A stretch of DNA of 64,000 bases from contig JADBYA010000009.1 in the NCBI GenBank assembly GCA_020403245.1, positions 124,001-188,000 of the forward strand. The letters run 5' to 3'. The first letter of the stretch is position 1, and each line of letters starts with the position of its first letter. The notes beneath the pieces were generated by a model, which was not told where the DNA came from, made no database searches, and saw nothing but the letters and a program-made list of their open reading frames with translations. The stretch comes from Flavobacterium sp. (lineage in GTDB: Bacteria > Bacteroidota > Bacteroidia > Flavobacteriales > Flavobacteriaceae). Below are positions 41,746-51,159 of this stretch, in pieces. The position numbers and the translations under genes were made by a program.

Positions 41746-44550
41746 ATGAACAAATATTCTCAATCAATAATTACCAAGACATTAAAAATCACAGGAATCA
41801 CCATTGTTTCCATTCTTTTTTTGATGTTTATTCTTCCTATTCTTTTTCCTGAAAAAATTTCTAATGAAATAAAATCTTTTGCAAACACTAAGTTAACTGG
41901 ACAACTTGATTTTAAAGAAGCAAATCTTTCTTTTTTCAATCATTTCCCATCGCTAACTCTAACACTAACTGATTTTTCTCTAAAAGGTTCGACACCTTAT
42001 AAAAAAGAAACCCTAGTTTCAGCAAATGAAATTGCATTTGGAGTCAATATCAAATCACTCATTTTTGATAAAAATGTTACTATTGATAAAATATTTGTAT
42101 CCAATGCTTTTATAAATATAAAAGTGAATGAAAAAGGCGAAGCCAATTATAATGTTTACATTTCAGATAAACATACTTCCAAAAAAGAGACAACAAGTGA
42201 AACATCACTTCGTTTAGATAAAATAGATATCAAAAATAGTCATTTGGTTTATGATGATAAATCAACAAAAGTTATAATAGATGCCAGAGGATTAAATTAT
42301 GTTGGTAAAGGGGATCTAGATTTAGCCGTTTTTGATATTTATACCGAAGCTGAAATAGATGATTTTAATTTGAACTACGATGGGGAACAATATCTAAAAA
42401 ACAAAAAAATCAAAGCTGATTTAATCACAAAAATAAATACCAATTCTTTTGCTTTAGTTTTTCAAGAAAATAATTTAAAAATCAATAAGCTTCCAGTTGA
42501 TTTCAACGGTAAATTTAATTTCTTGAGCAATGGTTATGATATGGATTTTAGTATAAAATCGGAAAACAGTAATCTAAATGATTTCTTTACAGCATTGCCA
42601 CCTCAATATATAACTTGGCTTGAGAAGACAAAAGTAAAAGGCAATACTGATTTAGCGCTTTCACTAAAAGGAAAATATATTGAGTCAACAAATCAAAAAC
42701 CCGATTTGGCTTTTAATATGAAAATCAGAAAAGGAGTAATAAATCATAGCGAAGCTCCATTTCCAGTATCCAATATTTTTTTAAATTTTGATACTAAATT
42801 GCCCTCATTGGACACCGAAAAGTTGAAAGTAACAATAGATTCTATCTTTTTTAATGTTGATAAAGATTATGTAAAAGCCATTATCAAAACGGAAGGAATG
42901 TCTACATTAAAAATGGATGCCCGAATTAATTCCAAAATTGATTTAGCCGAGATGGATAAAGCTTTCGGTTTGCAAAATATGGACTTAAAAGGGGTCTTTA
43001 CTATGGACATTAAATCTAAAGGAATTTATGATAAAAAAAGTGGTAAAATTCCAGTAACCGAAGGTTCAATTTCCTTTAAAAATGGCTTTATAAAAACAGA
43101 TTATTACCCTAACGCAATACAAAAAATTAATGTTTTAGCCACGATAGTTGATAAGCAAGGTTCTCTTGATGACTTGAATATCAACATAACACCAGCTTCG
43201 TTTGAATTTGAGGGAAATCCATTTTATGTTAATGCTAAATTGAATAATTTTGAAAATATTAACTATGACATCAAAGCCAAAGGCGAACTTGATATTGCCA
43301 AAATCTACAAAGTGTTTTCCCAAAAAGGATTGGAATTAGAAGGATATATCAATGCGGATGTTTCTTTCAAAGGATCACAAAATGACGCTATGAATGCTCG
43401 CTATAATAAGTTGCAAAATAGCGGAATATTGAAATTAAAAAATATCAAAACCACGTCGGAGTACTTGCCACAACCATTTATCATCAAAGAAGGGATATTT
43501 GTTTTCAACCAAGACAAAATGAAATTCAACAATTTCTTGGCCACTTATGGGCAATCCGATTTTAAGATGAATGGTTATCTACAAAACGTTATCGATTTTG
43601 TATTAACCAACAAAGCTATTTTAAAAGGAAATTTTACTCTCCATTCAAATTTTATAAATGTAGATGAGTTTATGTTTAATGCTACTCCTCAAATTTCTGC
43701 GACACCTGTTTCAGTTGATGGAAATGAATCAAAAAATACTGAAGTGCCAACTCAAACTTCCTCAGGGGTTGTCGTTATTCCTTCTAATTTTGATTTGCAA
43801 TTTAATGCTACAGCCAATAAAATCAATTTTGAAGGTTTAGCTATTGACAATTTAAAAGGAAAAATGAAAATCAATCAAGGAAAATTAGAGCTTAGAAAGT
43901 CGGGATTTGATTTGATTGGAAGTAATGTTCTCATGGATTTGGTTTATGGAAGTCAATCTACGGAAAAAGCATTTTTTGATTTTAGAGTGGATGCCAAAGA
44001 GTTTGATATAAAACGTGCTTATAACGAAATAAAAATGTTCCGAGAAATGGCTTCTGCTGCTGAAAGTGCCGAAGGAATTATATCGTTAGATTATAAAGTA
44101 GCAGGAATTCTCGATGGAAATATGTCGCCTATTTATCCTTCATTAACTGGTGGTGGAACACTATCCGTGAAAAATGTAAAAATGAAAGGATATAAAATGT
44201 TTGGAACGGTAAGTAAAAAAACGGGTAAAGATGCCATGGCAAATCCTGATTTATCAAAAGTAGATATCAATACCAAAATAAAAAATAATATTATCACTAT
44301 TGAACGCTTCAAATTCAAAGTGGCAGGTTTCCGTCCAAGAATTGAAGGAACGACAAGTTTTGATGGCAGATTAAATATCAAAATGCGTTTGGGATTACCA
44401 CCATTTGGTCTTCTTGGAATTCCACTTAAAATAACTGGAACGCAAGATAATCCAATAGTTAAAATGGGTAAAGAAACAAAAGATTTAGAAGAAACCGAAT
44501 ACGAAGGTGATGTGCCACAACCATTATCTACTGAACCTAAACCGCAATAA
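41746..44550 (+). CDS. AsmA-like inner-membrane protein
   Basis: The 934-residue protein has an N-terminal membrane anchor (about residues 10-35, ITIVSILFLMFILPILF) and then a very long repetitive beta-strand body typical of AsmA/TamB-like proteins, with the AsmA start FANTKLTGQLDFKEANLSFFNHFPSLTLTL and the C-terminal AsmA_2-like SLTGGGTLSVKNVKMKGYKMF. Such proteins bridge the envelope and are implicated in lipid transport or outer-membrane assembly. Start 41746 is taken because 17 upstream codons of the longest frame overlap the previous terminator. It stands alone between the sugar locus and the HMG-CoA reductase gene. Confidence 0.85.
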   Translation: MNKYSQSIITKTLKITGITIVSILFLMFILPILFPEKISNEIKSFANTKLTGQLDFKEANLSFFNHFPSLTLTLTDFSLKGSTPYKKETLVSANEIAFGVNIKSLIFDKNVTIDKIFVSNAFINIKVNEKGEANYNVYISDKHTSKKETTSETSLRLDKIDIKNSHLVYDDKSTKVIIDARGLNYVGKGDLDLAVFDIYTEAEIDDFNLNYDGEQYLKNKKIKADLITKINTNSFALVFQENNLKINKLPVDFNGKFNFLSNGYDMDFSIKSENSNLNDFFTALPPQYITWLEKTKVKGNTDLALSLKGKYIESTNQKPDLAFNMKIRKGVINHSEAPFPVSNIFLNFDTKLPSLDTEKLKVTIDSIFFNVDKDYVKAIIKTEGMSTLKMDARINSKIDLAEMDKAFGLQNMDLKGVFTMDIKSKGIYDKKSGKIPVTEGSISFKNGFIKTDYYPNAIQKINVLATIVDKQGSLDDLNINITPASFEFEGNPFYVNAKLNNFENINYDIKAKGELDIAKIYKVFSQKGLELEGYINADVSFKGSQNDAMNARYNKLQNSGILKLKNIKTTSEYLPQPFIIKEGIFVFNQDKMKFNNFLATYGQSDFKMNGYLQNVIDFVLTNKAILKGNFTLHSNFINVDEFMFNATPQISATPVSVDGNESKNTEVPTQTSSGVVVIPSNFDLQFNATANKINFEGLAIDNLKGKMKINQGKLELRKSGFDLIGSNVLMDLVYGSQSTEKAFFDFRVDAKEFDIKRAYNEIKMFREMASAAESAEGIISLDYKVAGILDGNMSPIYPSLTGGGTLSVKNVKMKGYKMFGTVSKKTGKDAMANPDLSKVDINTKIKNNIITIERFKFKVAGFRPRIEGTTSFDGRLNIKMRLGLPPFGLLGIPLKITGTQDNPIVKMGKETKDLEETEYEGDVPQPLSTEPKPQ

Positions 44551-44591
44551 TTTTCATTTGTCGTTTGAAAATAATATCTAAAGCGATACCT

Positions 44592-44599
44592 TATCTTTG
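44592..44599 (+). promoter_or_regulatory. Candidate -7 element for HMG-CoA reductase
   Basis: TATCTTTG, 26 bases upstream of the ATG at 44625. The nearest TTTG (44564-44567) is 24 bases away, longer than usual. Confidence 0.4.
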
Positions 44600-44624
44600 T
44601 TAAAATAAACTTTTACTATTGTCT

Positions 44625-45962
44625 ATGAATAATGCAGTTGCTGGATTTTCTAAATTATCTAAAGAAGAAAAAATCAATTGGATTGCCAACGAATATTTCG
44701 CCAATCCATCAGAAGCTATTGCCACGATAAAGCAATATTGGAACAACGATTCTAAATTGCAGCAATTGCACGATGAATTTATCGAAAACACCATCACTAA
44801 TTTCTATTTACCAATGGGAATTGCGCCTAACTTTTTAATCAACGGAAAATATTATTCGGTACCCATGGTGATTGAGGAAAGTTCGGTTGTGGCTGCAGCA
44901 GCTAAGTCAGCAAAGTATTGGAGTACACGTGGTGGATTTAAAGCCACCGTTTTGAATACCGAAAAAATTGGGCAAGTTCACTTTATTTTCAAAGGAGAAA
45001 CAGCTAAACTTCAATCGTTTTTCAATGCTACAAAAGATAACATTATCGCTTCCACACAAAGCATTACCAAAAACATGCAAAAACGTGGCGGAGGAATTCT
45101 TTCTTTAGAACTTAGAGATAAAACAACTGAATTAGAAAATTACTATCAATTGCATGTTACGTTTGAAACCAAAGACAGCATGGGTGCTAATTTTATCAAC
45201 TCGTGTTTGGAACAATTAGCCAAATCTTTAAAAAAAGAAGCACAAAATTATCCCGATTTCACTGAAGTCGAAAAAGACATTACTATCGTGATGAGTATTT
45301 TGTCAAATTATGTTCCCAATTGTATTGTTCGTGCTGAAGTTTCTTGTGCAGTGGAGGACTTAGCCGAAAACCTGCCTGCCGTTAGGCAGGGAAAATTCAA
45401 TAATCCACAAGAGTTTGCCGAGAAATTTGTGCAAGCTGTTCGCATTGCTGAGATTGAACCTTACAGAGCTGTTACCCACAACAAAGGAATTATGAATGGC
45501 GTTGATGCTGTAGTTTTAGCAACCGGAAATGATTTTCGTGCCATAGAAGCTGGTGTTCATGCTTATGCTTCTCGAAATGGAAAGTATTCCAGTTTGTCTC
45601 ATGCCAAAATTGAAAACGGAATATTCACCTTTTGGATGGAAATCCCATTGGCATTAGGAACTGTTGGCGGTTTGACTTCTTTGCATCCATTAGTTAAAAT
45701 GGCATTAGAAATACTAGGAAAACCTTCTGCTCCAGAGCTAATGCAAATCGTGGCGGTAACCGGTTTAGCGCAAAACTTTGCCGCTTTGCGTTCGTTAACC
45801 ACAACCGGAATCCAAGAAGGACACATGAAAATGCATTTAAATAATATTTTAAATCAATATCAAGCCACATCAGAAGAACGAAAAGCGATTGCCAAATATT
45901 TTGAAAACAATACTGTTTCTCATGCATCTGTAGTAGAATTGATTGAAAATTTAAGAAAATAA
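44625..45962 (+). CDS. mvaA: Hydroxymethylglutaryl-CoA reductase, class II type
   Basis: The 445-residue enzyme interconverts HMG-CoA and mevalonate. Class II features: ENTITNFYLPMGIAPNFLINGK and PMVIEESSVVAAAAKSAKYW (catalytic Glu, about residue 85), THNKGIMNGVDAVVLATGNDFRAIEAG (catalytic Lys and Asp, about 286-312), and a C-terminal NNTVSHASV with the catalytic His. The length suits class II enzymes. ATG 44625 is preferred to a TTG two codons earlier. It is followed after four bases by a GHMP kinase gene, supporting a biosynthetic role. Residues about 250-256 (LPAVRQG) are encoded by a CCTGCC...GGCAGG palindrome (45371-45391). Confidence 0.92.
   Translation: MNNAVAGFSKLSKEEKINWIANEYFANPSEAIATIKQYWNNDSKLQQLHDEFIENTITNFYLPMGIAPNFLINGKYYSVPMVIEESSVVAAAAKSAKYWSTRGGFKATVLNTEKIGQVHFIFKGETAKLQSFFNATKDNIIASTQSITKNMQKRGGGILSLELRDKTTELENYYQLHVTFETKDSMGANFINSCLEQLAKSLKKEAQNYPDFTEVEKDITIVMSILSNYVPNCIVRAEVSCAVEDLAENLPAVRQGKFNNPQEFAEKFVQAVRIAEIEPYRAVTHNKGIMNGVDAVVLATGNDFRAIEAGVHAYASRNGKYSSLSHAKIENGIFTFWMEIPLALGTVGGLTSLHPLVKMALEILGKPSAPELMQIVAVTGLAQNFAALRSLTTTGIQEGHMKMHLNNILNQYQATSEERKAIAKYFENNTVSHASVVELIENLRK
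45371..45391. repeat. Palindromic repeat in frame inside the HMG-CoA reductase gene
   Basis: CCTGCC (45371-45376) and GGCAGG (45385-45390) form inverted arms around TGCCGTTA. The local GC content and the CTG and AGG codons differ from the gene's AT-rich usage. A related CTGCC/GGCAG repeat is intergenic at 52471-52484. Confidence 0.6.
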
Positions 45963-45966
45963 TCTT

Positions 45967-46881
45967 TTGACACAAACTTTTTATAGCAACGGAAAACTCC
46001 TCATCACAGGAGAATATGTAGTGCTTGATGGCGCAAAAGCTTTTGCATTACCTACAAAGTTTGGACAAAATTTAATCGTTGAGGAAGCGACTGATGAACA
46101 CATTCATTGGATAAGTTTTGATAGTGATGGCAGCATTTGGTTTGAAGATTCTATTCCGTTTTCATCCATTTCTAGAAAAGAGCGTTTTGATGATTTCGCA
46201 TCTATTAAAAATACCTTAATCGAAATTTTGCATGAAGCTTTTTTAATGAATAGTGATTTTATATCTAAAGGAAAAGGATATAAAATTAAAACAGAATTGA
46301 CTTTTCCTAAATTATGGGGTTTAGGGACATCTTCTACCTTAATTAACAATATTGCGCAGTGGTTGCAAATTGATGCCTTTGAGCTACTGAAAAGAAGTTT
46401 TGGAGGCAGTGGTTATGATATAGCTTGCGCTCAAAACAACACCGGGATTTTATACCAATTGGTAGATGAAAAACCGAAAGTAGAAATTATTGATTTTACT
46501 CCGGATTTTATAAATAAAATCTTTTTTGTTTACCTCAATAAAAAGCAAAATAGTAAAGCAGCCATAGCTTCATATTATAACAAGATTGGTGATGTTCACA
46601 AAACCATTCCTGCTATTAATAAAATTACCAAAAGAATTGTCGAAGCTTCTCATCTCAAAGATTTTGCTTTGGCATTAGAAGAACACGAAATAGTACTCAG
46701 CAATATACTAGAATTGCCCACAGTTAAAGAAGCACTTTTTCCTCATTTTGACGGAGTGATAAAAAGTCTTGGTGCTTGGGGTGGCGATTTTGTAATGTGT
46801 ATTTCAAAAGAAAACCCAACGGAGTATTTTAAAGAAAAAGGGTTTGAGATTGTGGTGCCTTATAGTGAGATGATATTATAA
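45967..46881 (+). CDS. GYDIA-family GHMP kinase
   Basis: The 304-residue protein is a GHMP-superfamily kinase with NGKLLITGEYVVLDGAKAFALPT at the N-terminus (substrate side), the glycine-rich LWGLGTSSTLINNIAQW (about residues 116-132), and the defining RSFGGSGYDIACAQ (about 141-154). The ATG is missing: the frame opens with TTG at 45967, four bases after the HMG-CoA reductase stop, implying coupled translation. In a pathway where mevalonate kinase and the decarboxylase are present elsewhere in the window (14462-16524), this is the natural candidate for phosphomevalonate kinase; that is inference from context. It ends in a bidirectional terminator. Confidence 0.85.
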   Translation: MTQTFYSNGKLLITGEYVVLDGAKAFALPTKFGQNLIVEEATDEHIHWISFDSDGSIWFEDSIPFSSISRKERFDDFASIKNTLIEILHEAFLMNSDFISKGKGYKIKTELTFPKLWGLGTSSTLINNIAQWLQIDAFELLKRSFGGSGYDIACAQNNTGILYQLVDEKPKVEIIDFTPDFINKIFFVYLNKKQNSKAAIASYYNKIGDVHKTIPAINKITKRIVEASHLKDFALALEEHEIVLSNILELPTVKEALFPHFDGVIKSLGAWGGDFVMCISKENPTEYFKEKGFEIVVPYSEMIL

Positions 46882-46921
46882 AAAAACCCTGTCTCGTTTC
46901 TTAACTAGACAGGGTTTTTTT
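46881..46921. terminator. Bidirectional terminator between GYDIA kinase and ppiD-like genes
   Basis: AAAAAACCCTGTCT (to 46894) and AGACAGGGTTTTTT (46907-46920) form a 14-bp perfect stem with A and T tracts on either side, serving the convergent genes. Confidence 0.92.
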
Positions 46922-46936
46922 AATTAGTTTGATTTA

Positions 46937-49036
46937 TTAATAAAAATCAGCTCTGTTATCTTGAATATCTGCATCATCTTTCAGGGCTTGTAGAAATCTT
47001 CCAGCATTGCCCACAGCTTGTGGTTTTAATTTAGTCACATAGTCCGTATATTTTGGTAATGCAGGGGCTTTGGTCACTACTTTAGTTGAAATTACATATA
47101 CGCCTGAGTTTCCTTCAATTGGTTTAGAAACTACACCTGCTTTTGATGAGAAAGCTGTTCCAACTACTTTTGGTTCAAATCCTGCTCCAGGAACATTAGG
47201 GTTTTCTATAGTTAAGTCTATAGCGTTCGTTACGGTTACTTTATTTGAAGCTGCAATAGCTGCCAATGAAGTACCATTCATTTTTGCTTTAATTTTTTCA
47301 GCTTTCTTTTTATTCTTTAAAACGGGTTCTACTTGAGGTCTTCCTTCTTCAACGGCCATTAATCCTTTTTCGTTTATTTTTTTCAATTTAGCAATCACAT
47401 GGCCAACGTTTACAATTTCAAAACGTTTTACACTACCTATTTTGGTTCCACTTTCAAAAGCCCATTTCACAATTTGTCTTTGATTGTTAACAGAGCCAAA
47501 GTTCTCATCAATAGCTTTAACTCTAACAGATGGATTTACAGTCAACTTCATTGTTTTGGCTAAAGCAGCAAAATCTTTAGTAGCTGCATCCATTTCAAAT
47601 TTGGTTGCTTGGGTATATGTTTTATCATTAGTAGCTTCTGATGGCTCAATTTTTTGAGCAATAGTCGCTAATTTTACAGCATCTTGCTTGTCAGTAACAT
47701 TAATAATATGGTACCCAAATTCGGTTTCTACTAAACCAATTTTTCCAATAGGATTATTGAACACAAAGTCATTAAATGGTTTTACCATTTGCCCGGGTGC
47801 AAAGTATCCTAAATCACCACCTTGTTGTGCAGATGAGTCATCAGAATTTGACATTGCCAAAATCATAAACATAGATGGATTAGCTAAAGCTTGAGCGAGT
47901 AAACCTTCTGCTTTTGCTTTGGCTTGTTCTTTTGTTCTTTTTTCTTTTTTATTCGGAACTTGTGTTCCTTCCCAGCTAATTAAGATGTGGCTTGCTTTTG
48001 ATTTTGCGCCTGCTTTTCTTCCCAAGGATTTAGAAATACAGTAATAATTATTGTACATATAAGGTCCATAAATAGCACCAGTAGGTAAATTAAATAATTG
48101 TTCTGCATTTTCTGCTGGTAAATCTTGTTTGGCTACATAAGTTGAGTCAAAAGGAATGTCAGAATTCATGTTTACAAACTCAGCGTTGTTTGTAACAGAT
48201 TGAAATCCTGGAATAGTATCATTTTTACCTGTTTCTGAATTGTAACGTACACTTGGTAACAATAGTGCATCTACATTTTTCTTGATTTCGGCTTCGTCTT
48301 GTGCAGATGGTTTTTCTTCAATAAGCACATAATCCAACTCACGAGATTCTTCCGATTTGAATTTCTTTTCTTTAGTTTTCATGTAAGCAACAATCTCGTC
48401 ATCAGAAATTTTTACATCGCTATCTTTAATACTTGAGAAAGGAACAGCAACAAAATCAAAAGTAACTTTGTTGGTTTCTGCTTCATATTTCATTTTCCCT
48501 TCGGCTTCAGTAGTATACATCGCGCCTTTTACCAAGGAATTGTAGATCTGATACTTGGCATTAAGTTCAGCATCTTTTTCTCTTTCTTTCAACATTTGAA
48601 TCCCTTCAGGATTTGATTTGAAATACTCTTTGAATTTGTTCAAGTCAAATTTTCCGGCAGCATTTAAAAACAGTTGGTTTTGACCAATATTTGGGTCTGC
48701 TTTGAAAACTTCAATTATGTGTTTTTCGCCAACACGCAATCCTAATTTTTCGAATTCAGCTGTAAGCAATGCAATGTTTACTTCTTGATTCCAAACTTGA
48801 TTTGAAGCTTGTAAAGCAGTCATGCTTTGACCATTTTGTGAATTCTTTTCAGTATTTGCAACTTTTACTCTAAATTCTTCAAAAGAAATATCTTTTCCAT
48901 TTACACTTCCTACTTCTTTAGAGAAACTTTTCATACCGCTACTAAATAAATCTTGCACGACAAAAGCCAATAAAGCAAAACCTATAGCCAATAAAAGTAA
49001 ACCCGAACGTTTTCTAATTTTTGATAAAACTGCCAT
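46937..49036 (-). CDS. PpiD/SurA-like periplasmic peptidylprolyl isomerase
   Basis: The 699-residue protein starts with a cytoplasmic MAVLSKIRKRSG stub and one membrane anchor (LLLLAIGFALLAFVVQDLF, about 12-31). A SurA_N-like chaperone region (GSVNGKDISFEEFRVKV) and a parvulin domain (about 340-455, with KASHILISWEG, GGDLGYFAPGQMVKPFNDFVF and FGYHIINVTD) follow. The layout is that of PpiD, a foldase tethered in the periplasm that assists outer-membrane proteins. The C-terminal half is family-variable. It lies after the CBS/CorC gene in a block of envelope genes, 108 bp away. Confidence 0.9.
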   Translation of the reverse strand: MAVLSKIRKRSGLLLLAIGFALLAFVVQDLFSSGMKSFSKEVGSVNGKDISFEEFRVKVANTEKNSQNGQSMTALQASNQVWNQEVNIALLTAEFEKLGLRVGEKHIIEVFKADPNIGQNQLFLNAAGKFDLNKFKEYFKSNPEGIQMLKEREKDAELNAKYQIYNSLVKGAMYTTEAEGKMKYEAETNKVTFDFVAVPFSSIKDSDVKISDDEIVAYMKTKEKKFKSEESRELDYVLIEEKPSAQDEAEIKKNVDALLLPSVRYNSETGKNDTIPGFQSVTNNAEFVNMNSDIPFDSTYVAKQDLPAENAEQLFNLPTGAIYGPYMYNNYYCISKSLGRKAGAKSKASHILISWEGTQVPNKKEKRTKEQAKAKAEGLLAQALANPSMFMILAMSNSDDSSAQQGGDLGYFAPGQMVKPFNDFVFNNPIGKIGLVETEFGYHIINVTDKQDAVKLATIAQKIEPSEATNDKTYTQATKFEMDAATKDFAALAKTMKLTVNPSVRVKAIDENFGSVNNQRQIVKWAFESGTKIGSVKRFEIVNVGHVIAKLKKINEKGLMAVEEGRPQVEPVLKNKKKAEKIKAKMNGTSLAAIAASNKVTVTNAIDLTIENPNVPGAGFEPKVVGTAFSSKAGVVSKPIEGNSGVYVISTKVVTKAPALPKYTDYVTKLKPQAVGNAGRFLQALKDDADIQDNRADFY

Positions 49037-49144
49037 TTCTATTCTTATTAATTTTTATTTCAGTTTGCGAAAATACAATTATATGTGAAATAATAATACT
49101 CACATCCTTATAATTTCATATATTTTTTGATTTTTTTTTGGAAA

Positions 49145-50404
49145 TTAATCCAATATAGTCATTTTTACCAACTCAATTTTTTTGTTAGTAGCTTCTTCAA
49201 TTAAAAATTGAAAATTTCCTATGGTTATTTGACTGCCTTTTTGTGGAATTTCTTTAGAAAAATCGACAATAAAACCTCCCAAAGTACTATAAGAATCAGT
49301 ATCGGGGATATTCAATTTGTATTCTTCATTCAGATATTCAACATCCAATCGGGTAGAAAACAAATAGGTGGATTTGTCAAGTTGGTTTTCGATTAAAGAT
49401 TCCACAGAGTCGTGTTCGTCTTCTATTTCTCCAAAAAGTTCTTCTACAATATCTTCCATAGTAATTATTCCAGAAGTCCCTCCATATTCATCTAAAACCA
49501 CAGCCACACTTTTTCTTTTTTTGGTAAGCAAATTCATGGTGTCTTTAATAAAAACCGTTTCGGGAACAAATTCAACGGGTATCATTACAGACTTTATGGT
49601 TCTTGGTTTTTTGAATAGTTCAAAGGAATGAATGTAGCCTACAATATCATCAAGTGTATTGTGATAAACTAAAATTTTAGAATAACCTGTATTAATAAAT
49701 AACTCTCTTAATTCCACTACTGAACTATACAATTCAACGGCCACTAACTCTGTTCGAGGTGTCATAATGTCTCTTGCTTTTACACCTGAAAATTCTAAAG
49801 CATTTTGAAAAATTTGAATTTCAGAGTCAATGTTCTCGTGGTCATCTATTGAATTCATCTGCTCTGAAATATAATTGCCTAATTCTACTTTACTGAAAGA
49901 AAGGGTAATTTGATCGCCTTCGGTTTTAAAAAATTTCTTCAACACAAAATCAGATATTCCAAGTAATGTAGACGAAATAAAGTAAAATAATTTGTAGAAA
50001 AAATAAGCTGGTAGCGCAAAAAATTTGATAAAACTATTAGCATAAATCTGAAAAAACACTTTGGGTAAAAATTCAGAAGTTATTAAAACTATCAAGGTTG
50101 AAATAGAAGTTTGAAGCAATAAATTAGACAAATCGGTGAAATGACAACCCAAATTTCTGAACCAATTCATTAATAAATCGCCCATAAAGAAACCATAAAC
50201 TACCATAGCAATGTTATTGCCAACTAGCATTGTAGCAATAAATTTAGAAGGATTTTTAGTAAGCTTTGTCAGTATTTTTGAAATAAAATCGTCTTGTTTT
50301 TTTTCGATTTCAAGATAGATTTTGTTGGAGGAAACAAAAGCTATTTCCATTCCAGAAAAAAATGCGGAAAGTATCAAACACAGAATGATTATTCCGATTT
50401 CCAT
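49145..50404 (-). CDS. Hemolysin-family CNNM/CorC-type membrane protein
   Basis: The 419-residue protein has a DUF21/CNNM membrane domain (about residues 1-185, four hydrophobic segments), then a tandem CBS pair (about 200-320, with VKARDIMTPRTELVAV and VVLDEYGGTSGIITMEDIVEELFGEIEDE), and a C-terminal CorC_HlyC domain. Relatives are magnesium/cobalt efflux proteins; in Flavobacteria a paralogue is the gliding protein GldE, so the specific role here is open. It overlaps nothing but is only 3 bp from the small membrane protein gene upstream. Confidence 0.88.
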   Translation of the reverse strand: MEIGIIILCLILSAFFSGMEIAFVSSNKIYLEIEKKQDDFISKILTKLTKNPSKFIATMLVGNNIAMVVYGFFMGDLLMNWFRNLGCHFTDLSNLLLQTSISTLIVLITSEFLPKVFFQIYANSFIKFFALPAYFFYKLFYFISSTLLGISDFVLKKFFKTEGDQITLSFSKVELGNYISEQMNSIDDHENIDSEIQIFQNALEFSGVKARDIMTPRTELVAVELYSSVVELRELFINTGYSKILVYHNTLDDIVGYIHSFELFKKPRTIKSVMIPVEFVPETVFIKDTMNLLTKKRKSVAVVLDEYGGTSGIITMEDIVEELFGEIEDEHDSVESLIENQLDKSTYLFSTRLDVEYLNEEYKLNIPDTDSYSTLGGFIVDFSKEIPQKGSQITIGNFQFLIEEATNKKIELVKMTILD

Positions 50405-50407
50405 GGA

Positions 50408-50605
50408 TTAAGGTTTTTTATTGCGCTCTTCAAATTTTTTGGCATATTTTCCTCTAAAGAAGAACATAAATATACAAACAGCAGCAAAAATTCCACTAAT
50501 GATTGTGTTGTTGGTTTCTCCTTCTTGGTATTTTTGAAAAGCGTCTATTGCAAAAAGGACTGCTGCAATCAAGTAAGCGTATTGGGTAAATTTTAAATAG
50601 TTCAT
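50408..50605 (-). CDS. Small two-helix membrane protein, unknown
   Basis: The 65-residue protein begins MNYLKFTQYAYLIAAVLFAIDAFQKY, a first hydrophobic helix (about residues 8-24), then EGETNNTIISGIFAAVCIFMFFFRGKYA with a second helix (about 32-50) and a basic tail FEERNKKP. No known domain is recognised. Its tight fit (2-3 bp gaps on both sides) between lptC and the CBS/CorC gene makes it a real gene. A role in the membrane step of this envelope operon is possible but unproven. Confidence 0.75.
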   Translation of the reverse strand: MNYLKFTQYAYLIAAVLFAIDAFQKYQEGETNNTIISGIFAAVCIFMFFFRGKYAKKFEERNKKP

Positions 50606-50607
50606 AA

Positions 50608-51159
50608 TTATTCTGATTGGACTTCTCCTGATACTTTTTGAGAGTTTACTCTTTTGAAGTCTTTACTAAAATCAATTCCTTCACCATAAGAAACTCCTTT
50701 TGGAGATGTAAATTTAAACTTTTTTTCGGTAAAAAACCATTCATTTTTTTGGTCATAATACAATTGCTCAGTTTCCAACAGATCACCGTTTTGATTGGAT
50801 ATCTTCACTTTTCCTTGTAAATCTATAATACTAGTGGCTTTGTGAGAAACAGCATAAGCAGCATCTATATAGGTTTCTTTGCCATTTTTATCATATAGTA
50901 TAAGGTGTATTCCATTCGGAAACTCAGTGTATGGAAATTCAACCGTAGCATAGTCAAGCATTTTTGGACTAATTAAATTGGCTGTAATTCTACCTGAGTC
51001 TGTATATTTTAAGTTAATTGAATCAGCATCGCCACTGGGAGCAAATTCAGAAACCCCCATTTTTTGGACGTCTTTGAAATTACTTTCGCAGGAAAGAATG
51101 GTGAGGCAAAAAAATATCGCAAAGAAAAAAGGAATATTATTTCTAAATACGGATTTCAT
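50608..51159 (-). CDS. lptC: LPS export ABC transporter periplasmic protein LptC
   Basis: The 183-residue protein has a lipoprotein-like signal (CLTILSC-ESN, Cys about 24) and an LptC/OstA-like beta-jellyroll: RITANLISPKMLDYATVEFPYTEFPNGI, then AAYAVSHKATSIIDLQGKVKISNQNGDLLETEQLYYDQKN and FTSPKGVSYGEGIDFS. LptC receives LPS from the LptBFG transporter and passes it to LptA. The lipid anchor, instead of the transmembrane helix of E. coli LptC, is normal for Bacteroidota. Its start overlaps the stop of the upstream gene by one base. Confidence 0.85.
   Translation of the reverse strand: MKSVFRNNIPFFFAIFFCLTILSCESNFKDVQKMGVSEFAPSGDADSINLKYTDSGRITANLISPKMLDYATVEFPYTEFPNGIHLILYDKNGKETYIDAAYAVSHKATSIIDLQGKVKISNQNGDLLETEQLYYDQKNEWFFTEKKFKFTSPKGVSYGEGIDFSKDFKRVNSQKVSGEVQSE

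Noticed and set aside
45599..45975. Minus-strand frames inside the HMG-CoA reductase gene
   Set aside because: Antisense shadows of a gene with complete family motifs.
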